The position numbers and the translations under genes were made by a program. A model generated the notes under the pieces. It was not told the DNA's origin. It saw only the letters and a list, made by a program, of their open reading frames with translations, and did no database searches. A stretch of DNA of 7,207 nucleotides, taken from assembly GCA_964622255.1 (NCBI GenBank), contig CAZUPK010000079.1, positions 1-7,207 on the forward strand. The letters are read 5' to 3'. Positions 5,688-7,207 of this stretch are shown here, piece after piece. How positions within the stretch are numbered: position 1 is the stretch's first letter; each line of letters opens with the position of its first letter. Source of the stretch: SZUA-1377 sp964622255 (GTDB lineage: Bacteria; Campylobacterota; Campylobacteria; Campylobacterales; QNZT01).

Positions 5688-5875
5688 CAAAACAGGGCGA
5701 TAGACTGGATAGTATTATTTACAAACACTACAAAAGTTTAGATAAAGATATAGTAGAGGCAGTCTTAAAAGAAAATAGACATCTTCTAAAAAAGTGTTTG
5801 CTTGGTGCTTTTGATAAAGTGTATCTACCAGAGATAGTGGTAAAAACAGAACAAAAAGGCAGAGCCTTATGGTAG
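5672..5875 (+). CDS. X: Tail protein X, LysM-like (P2 gpX-like)
   Basis: This is a small tail protein with a LysM-like fold, placed at the tail end near the baseplate hub. In P2 it is essential for tail formation. It has 67 residues, the same length as P2 gpX. The N-terminal block ETYIAKQGDRLDSIIYKHY (residues 2-20) matches the P2 pattern with QGDtLDaI..ryYG. A helix with VEAVLKENRHL follows, then VYLPEIVV near residue 50, and the product ends in LW (P2 ends in LWE). The ATG at 5672 lies inside the end of U, and the stop at 5873-5875 lies inside the start of D. This four-gene overlap chain (T-U-X-D) suggests coupled translation in fixed proportions. Confidence 0.92.
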   Translation: METYIAKQGDRLDSIIYKHYKSLDKDIVEAVLKENRHLLKKCLLGAFDKVYLPEIVVKTEQKGRALW

Positions 5876-6816
5876 AAAATGTAGTGAAAAATCTTCTTTT
5901 TGATGCTGTTTTTGGTTTAAAAGTTAGAGTGGATATCATAGTAAACAATAAGCCTTTATCTTTTATAGTAGGAAAGGAACTTGGCTCTTTAGAGCTTATA
6001 GATGAAGTAGGTTTTTTAAACGATCAACTAACTTTAAAATTTACTCCGGGGTTTATTAGACCAAGAGCTGGAGATAAGATAGAGGTTTTTATCAACAGCA
6101 TAGATTATGGAGTTTTTTTGGTAGATGAGAGCATAAAAACAAAATCAGCTCTTACAGTTAAGGCAAAGTCTGCAAACTTCAAGGACTCTTTAAAAGAAAA
6201 AAAGTATAGAAGCTTTGAAAAGATAAAAGTTTGCGAACTTATAGCAAAGATAGCAAAAGAACACAATTTAGAGCATAAGTGCAACATAAAAGGTTTTATA
6301 AAACATTTAGGACAAAATTATGAAAGCGATATAAATCTACTTGTAAAACTTGCAAAAGACTTTAATGCTACCTTTAACATCAAAAAAAATAAGATCCTTT
6401 TTTTAGACAAAGAGGATACTTCAAAACTTCCTTTGTTTTTGCTTAGTTACTCTCAAGTTAGTGATTTTAGTATAAAAAGTAGTATAAAGCCACTTTATAA
6501 CAGTTGCAAAGCCATCTGGAGAGATACTAAAGAGAACAAGGACAAAAGCATAGTTATAGGAAAAGAAAAACCGGAACTCTTACTAAAAGGAGTTTTTAAA
6601 AGCGAAGCCGAAGCAAAGGAGAGAGCCTTAGCCACACTTAAAAACATAACTCAAGGAACAAAAAAAGGCTCTATAACTGTATATGGACAGGAGATAAGAG
6701 CCGGTGCAAGACTTAGACTTGTAGGTTTTTTCGAAGATGATGGAGAATATAAGATAAAAAAAGTAACTCACAAAATATCAAAGAGCTATACTATCAATGT
6801 AGATTTTGAAGCATAA
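5869..6816 (+). CDS. D: Baseplate hub protein, late control protein D family (P2 gpD-like)
   Basis: The gpD family, despite the name 'late control', is a structural protein related to the T4 gp27 hub and to the first part of VgrG. It joins the tube to the spike at the baseplate. The product has 315 residues (P2 gpD is about 387), so it is on the short side. Typical features are an N-terminal beta domain ending in YGVFLVDESIKTKSALTVKA (in parts) near residues 75-98, and the family signature SANFKDSLKEKKYRSF at about 100-115, equivalent to 'a.sad.r.slk..r.rSw'. A helix-rich segment with ELIAKIAKEHNL follows, then a second beta domain up to GEYKIKKVTHKISKSYTINVDFEA. ATG at 5869 overlaps X by seven bases. 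It is the last intact gene of the module; the ogr-type activator that follows D in P2 is absent. Confidence 0.92.
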   Translation: MVENVVKNLLFDAVFGLKVRVDIIVNNKPLSFIVGKELGSLELIDEVGFLNDQLTLKFTPGFIRPRAGDKIEVFINSIDYGVFLVDESIKTKSALTVKAKSANFKDSLKEKKYRSFEKIKVCELIAKIAKEHNLEHKCNIKGFIKHLGQNYESDINLLVKLAKDFNATFNIKKNKILFLDKEDTSKLPLFLLSYSQVSDFSIKSSIKPLYNSCKAIWRDTKENKDKSIVIGKEKPELLLKGVFKSEAEAKERALATLKNITQGTKKGSITVYGQEIRAGARLRLVGFFEDDGEYKIKKVTHKISKSYTINVDFEA

Positions 6817-6975
6817 ACAGCCACGATAGTTTTTTGCCACCCACCGCAACTGCAACAAAATAGTAGCTTTTTCTTTTGTTTTTTAAAAGAAAAGTTACAA
6901 AAAAATAACTTATTATAGGAGATGAGAAAAACATTGAAGAGTTGATGCCTTGGTGCATTGATAAAAGTGTTTTAG
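6817..6975. other. Non-coding stretch after gene D
   Basis: No gene of reasonable length is seen here on either strand. It holds a hairpin at 6863-6898 and a short open stretch at 6908-6979 ending in EELMPWCIDKSVLG, which is too short to call. The T-rich and A-rich tracts and the sudden loss of the regular spacing of genes mark the end of the tail operon. Confidence 0.6.
6863..6898. repeat. AT-rich inverted repeat after the tail operon, possible weak terminator
   Basis: GTAGCTTTTTCTTTT (6863-6877) can pair with AAAAGAAAAGTTAC (6885-6898): about 13-14 pairs with one bulged T and one G-U, loop GTTTTTT. It lies 47 bases after the stop of D. On the plus strand it is followed by A, not T, so it is not a standard terminator for the late operon. 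On the minus strand it is followed by TATTTTG, slightly better. It could also be a dispersed intergenic repeat. Confidence 0.45.
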
Positions 6976-6984
6976 GTTAGGTGG

Positions 6985-7201
6985 GTGATTAACTTTGGGC
7001 TTACCTCTTTGGTATTTGTAGATAGTTCTCAAAAAGAGCTTATAAAAAACAAAATATATGCAGTGCTAATAGAGGATAAACTCTTTATTAAAAAAAATTA
7101 GCACTCAAAATGATACTTGTGTTTTAGAAAGCATTAATCCGGACTACAAAAAGATAAAAACCAATCAAATCAAAATTATCGGAAGAGTTATAGGAGTTTA
7201 G
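6985..7201 (+). pseudogene. Remnant of a LexA/CI-type repressor (peptidase S24 domain), N-terminally truncated and frameshifted
   Basis: The frame from GTG 6985 reads ...SLVFVDSSQKELIKNK and IYAVLIEDKLFIKKN, then stops at 7099-7101. If one A is removed from the run of eight A at 7090-7097, it continues as FIKKISTQNDTCVLESINPD and ends IKIIGRVIGV before TAG at 7199-7201. This is the C-terminal half of a peptidase S24 (LexA, UmuD, phage CI) domain: 'lvfVD.s', 'iyav.i...lfiKki' with the expected catalytic Lys, then 'NP.y..i' and 'iiGrVigv'. The Gly-Asp-Ser-Met motif with the catalytic Ser and the whole helix-turn-helix domain are missing. GGTGAT at 6984-6989, followed by TAA, may be what is left of Gly-Asp-Ser. 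Without both parts it cannot work as a self-cleaving repressor. Whether it belonged to this phage or to its neighbour cannot be told here. Confidence 0.72.
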
Positions 7202-7207
7202 TCAAAG

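Noticed and set aside
6838..6987. 8-bp inverted repeat CACCCACC (6838-6845) and GGTGGGTG (6980-6987) as ends of an inserted element
   Set aside because: The arms are too short and there is no target duplication or transposase between them. Chance is the simpler explanation.
1..7207. CRISPR array, tRNA, rRNA or restriction/defence enzyme genes
   Set aside because: No regularly spaced repeats, no cloverleaf or rRNA-like stretch, and no nuclease, methylase or ATPase motifs were found in the frames read.

Overview
This is a contractile-tail (P2-like myovirus) late gene module, most likely from a prophage. The DNA is AT-rich. Genes are packed tightly with strong AAGGAG-type ribosome binding sites, arginine is mostly AGA, and the proteins are rich in Lys, Ile, Leu and Ser. 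Together with one extended -10 promoter that lacks a recognisable -35 box, this suggests a Campylobacterota (Epsilonproteobacteria) host such as Campylobacter, Sulfurimonas or a relative. The host is an inference; the P2-like tail identity is well supported.

Layout, left to right. Positions 2-382 are the C-terminal part of an unrecognised + strand gene in the place where P2 carries its tail fibre and fibre assembly genes. P2 order follows: tail sheath FI (403-1608), tail tube FII (1618-2094), the tail assembly chaperone E with its -1 frameshift extension E' (2105-2377 and 2105-2544), tape measure T (2696-5332), U (5322-5687), X (5672-5875) and D (5869-6816). U, X and D overlap one another and the end of T, so they look translationally coupled. 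Together these genes make the sheath, the tube, the chaperone that loads the tape measure, the ruler itself, and the tail-end and hub proteins.

The most interesting part is the gap between the chaperone and the tape measure. (1) A canonical slippery heptamer T TTT TTA (2365-2371) lies just before the stop of E and opens a 57-codon extension. (2) On the minus strand, positions 2653-2474 encode an intact 59-residue, very hydrophobic protein with two predicted membrane segments. It has its own ribosome binding site and a textbook extended -10 promoter (TGGTATAAT), and it runs against the late operon. It looks like a moron, a cargo gene expressed from the prophage, perhaps in superinfection exclusion. 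(3) A 17-bp inverted repeat surrounds its start codon and would hide its ribosome binding site in read-through transcripts.

The tape measure carries two regular internal repeats: four 35-residue coiled-coil units near the N-terminus and two and a half 40-residue Trp-rich units after the membrane-like region. Right of D there is no late activator gene (P2 ogr). Positions 6817-7207 hold no intact gene: an AT-rich hairpin, then the remains of a LexA/CI-type (peptidase S24) repressor that has lost its N-terminus and is frameshifted in a run of eight A. This suggests that the right side of the element, or its flank, is decayed.
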